Positions 62,600 to 64,000 of a stretch of 64,000 nucleotides of DNA are shown one piece after another. A model generated the notes under the pieces. It searched no databases. It was given only the letters and a program-made list of their open reading frames with translations, and was not told where the DNA came from. The first letter of the stretch is position 1, and each line of letters begins with the position of its first letter. This DNA is from Bdellovibrionaceae bacterium UBA2316 (GTDB lineage: Bacteria > Bdellovibrionota > Bdellovibrionia > Bdellovibrionales > Bdellovibrionaceae), in the NCBI GenBank assembly GCA_002345205.1, contig DDVI01000089.1, forward strand, positions 13,875 through 77,874, given 5' to 3'. The position numbers and the translations under genes were made by a program.

Positions 62600-63213
62600 T
62601 TAATACCTATAAGCCGTATTCCTTTCACTCTGGTCCTTATTTCTGAAGTCCCTGGGCGGGATACCTGTGATACGCTTAAAAACCTTCGAAAAACTAAATG
62701 CATCACTATACCCTACGGCTTCAGCAATGGTTTCTATATTTTCGCTTGTAGTAGATAGTAATGCTCGCGCTTTCTGCATTCTAATGACTGTAAGGTAATG
62801 AAGTGGAGTATCGCCTAAGTGCTTTTTGAACTTTTGCGCCAGACCTGCGCGCGATACTCCGACTTCTTTCGCCAGATCTTCTAACGTCCAATCACGCTCG
62901 ACATTTGAATGCAAAAGTTCGATCGCTCTTTTTACAGAATCATTGTGAACAGCGTGACTCCACGTTCTTGGTTTTGAGCTCTTGGACTCTACGATCTTTC
63001 GGACAATAAATGAAAATATAATATCCATTAAATTTTGAATAACAATCTCTGAGCCCATTTGAGGCTCCGCCGCCTCTCTTGACAACATCGTTAATGCGGA
63101 TTGTATCGGGCCGAAACTTTCAATCTCTTCATTTCTGAGTACATAAATTTCTGGAAGTTCCTTAAAGAAAGGATGTAGAGGATCGTTCCACAACTGATAC
63201 GCTCCACTTACTA
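62600..63213 (-). pseudogene. AraC-family regulator, N-terminus cut by an IS element
   Basis: The frame (about 197 residues from a TTG at 63193) keeps a complete AraC C-terminal HTH region (DWTLEDLAKEVGVSRAGLAQ and VGYSDAFSFSKVFKR) but only the end of the N-terminal cupin. The frame stays open upstream (LVSGAYQLWND) and stops being AraC-like at the IS boundary near 63213. Intact AraC/cupin_6 regulators are about 300 residues long. It may no longer bind an effector. Confidence 0.75.
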
Positions 63214-63223
63214 GGGCGTGTCC

Positions 63224-63772
63224 TCATTTGACTGGACCAGCTGCTGGCTGAAGTTTTAACCAGATAATTGTACAGGCAAACATCAACACAGATTTGAAAT
63301 TCCGTGCAAGCTTTTCAAAGCGAGTAGCGATACTTCGAAAATGTTTGAGCCGTGCAAATAAATTTTCAACAACATGCCGATTTTTATAAATATGCCTATC
63401 AAACTCTGGATTGGGAGTTTTGCTGTTAGATCTTTTTGGAATAACTGGAACCATATTTTTGGTCCGAGCTTTTTCTCTGATTTCCTCTGAGTCATAGCCT
63501 TTGTCGGCGACTAAATGCTCACCACTGACTTGATCGATGAGTTGTCCTGCAACTTGACTGTCGTGCACTTGACCCCCAGTGATTTCAATATAGAGCGGGT
63601 TTCCATGCGCATCGGCGGCCATGTGTATTTTAGTTGTGGGTCCACCGCGTGATGTTCCAATTGCACGATATTCTCCACGCCGAGCTCCACTAGCATGCTG
63701 ATGAGCCCGTATGTAACTTCCGTCGATGAATATCCACTCTGTGTCAGCTTCTTTTCGTAGAGCAAAAAAAAT
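63224..63772 (-). CDS. IS5-family transposase, C-terminal frame (orfB, DDE domain)
   Basis: The frame encodes the DDE catalytic region: FIDGSYIRAH (first Asp), LVADKGYDSEEI (second Asp) and HVVENLFARLK (Glu). It has no start of its own before residue 55, and it opens just after the T8 slippage site. It should be expressed as a fusion with orfA by a -1 frameshift or slippage. An in-frame ATG at 63622 lies too late to include the first Asp. Confidence 0.8.
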   Translation of the reverse strand: MFFALRKEADTEWIFIDGSYIRAHQHASGARRGEYRAIGTSRGGPTTKIHMAADAHGNPLYIEITGGQVHDSQVAGQLIDQVSGEHLVADKGYDSEEIREKARTKNMVPVIPKRSNSKTPNPEFDRHIYKNRHVVENLFARLKHFRSIATRFEKLARNFKSVLMFACTIIWLKLQPAAGPVK

Positions 63773-63993
63773 TCATCCCACAAACCTTTTTGAGCCCAGC
63801 GATTGAAGCGATTAAATGCTGTCTTCCAAGGGCAGAACTCTTTGGGAACTTCCCGCCATTGGGCACCGGTTCTAAGTTTCCACAAAATGGCCTCCATGAC
63901 ATTCCGATTATTGGCTGACTTCTTACAGCCTTTCGATGTCATAATCCACTGAAGTTGTTGCCACAAAGAATCTGTCAAAGCTGTACGAGACAT
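63511..63993 (-). CDS. IS5-family transposase, N-terminal frame (orfA)
   Basis: The frame encodes the typical N-terminal DUF4096-like region (MSRTALTDSLWQQLQWIM, ILWKLRTGAQWREVPKEF and a WDEFF segment). It reads on, out of phase, after residue 75. The true transposase switches to the orfB frame at a run of eight T residues (minus strand) at 63764-63771. Confidence 0.8.
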   Translation of the reverse strand: MSRTALTDSLWQQLQWIMTSKGCKKSANNRNVMEAILWKLRTGAQWREVPKEFCPWKTAFNRFNRWAQKGLWDEFFLLYEKKLTQSGYSSTEVTYGLISMLVELGVENIVQLEHHAVDPQLKYTWPPMRMETRSILKSLGVKCTTVKLQDNSSIKSVVSI

Positions 63994-64000
63994 GCAAAAA

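Larger units (their letters stand above)
63213..64000 (-). mobile_element. IS5-family (IS427-like) insertion sequence, partial at window edge
   Basis: Two overlapping transposase frames in different phases are bounded at the AraC side by a GGGCGTGTCCTCATTTGACT terminus, the probable inverted repeat. The other end lies beyond position 64000. The element has split the AraC gene. The left terminus, target duplication and exact length cannot be seen. Confidence 0.8.

Noticed and set aside
1..64000. tRNA, rRNA, riboswitch and CRISPR features
   Set aside because: No convincing tRNA T-loop and anticodon pattern, rRNA block, riboswitch core or repeat-spacer array was found by eye.

Overview
The window looks like chromosomal DNA of an AT-rich Gram-negative bacterium, most likely a member of Bdellovibrionota. 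That assignment is an inference from overall gene character: an aerobic caa3-type oxidase operon, many exported hydrolases, pilin-like surface proteins, and TTG/GTG starts. No rRNA or other marker in the window fixes the taxonomy. Genes are densely packed and no gene-free stretch exceeds about 300 bases.

Layout. (1) 1-5488, minus strand: a cytochrome c, SCO, CoxB-A-C-D and CtaB operon for an A2-type caa3 oxidase. (2) 5.7-10.1 kb: an alpha/beta hydrolase and a FabG-like reductase diverge from a KAS III-like protein and an AMP-dependent acyl ligase. The KAS III-like protein lacks the canonical His and Asn. (3) 10.15-10.58 kb: a sensor-kinase fragment that stops abruptly where accessory DNA begins. 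(4) 10.5-29.0 kb: the main discovery candidate, an accessory island with eight radical-SAM enzymes. Seven have SPASM-like Cys-rich C-termini and one has a cobalamin-binding-type N-terminus. The island also holds two putative 2OG-Fe(II) oxygenases, two exported DUF4097-like proteins, two paralogous 350-residue proteins near its ends, several unknown proteins, and a 202-residue RiPP-precursor-like protein ending in a CHxS-repeat core (CHASCHSSCHGARGRR). The ten genes from 14.95 to 23.98 kb mostly overlap one another and look like one operon. (5) 30.2-34.2 kb: three pilin-like proteins whose C-termini are phage-type S74 intramolecular chaperone domains, plus a Peptidase_G2-like protein. (6) 34.3-49.8 kb: mostly housekeeping genes (SecA, TrmL-like methyltransferase, hybrid histidine kinase, CDF transporter, M13 peptidase, EamA transporter) with a GcvH-like protein lacking its lipoyl-lysine. 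(7) 49.9-62.5 kb: an RND pump, GlnS, a pseudouridine synthase, a collagen-like secreted protein, a cardiolipin synthase-like PLD enzyme, an EEP phosphatase, and two NodB-like deacetylases, one apparently catalytically dead. (8) 62.6-64.0 kb: an AraC-type regulator cut at its N-terminus by an IS5-family element that runs off the window.

How the island may work (inference). The overlapping gene order suggests that a ribosomally made peptide is modified at its C-terminal Cys/His/Ser-rich tail. Several SPASM radical-SAM enzymes would install crosslinks. The oxygenases and the B12-type radical-SAM enzyme could add hydroxylations or methylations. The two exported DUF4097-like proteins hint at an envelope or extracellular site of action. 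No dedicated ABC exporter or leader peptidase was recognised.
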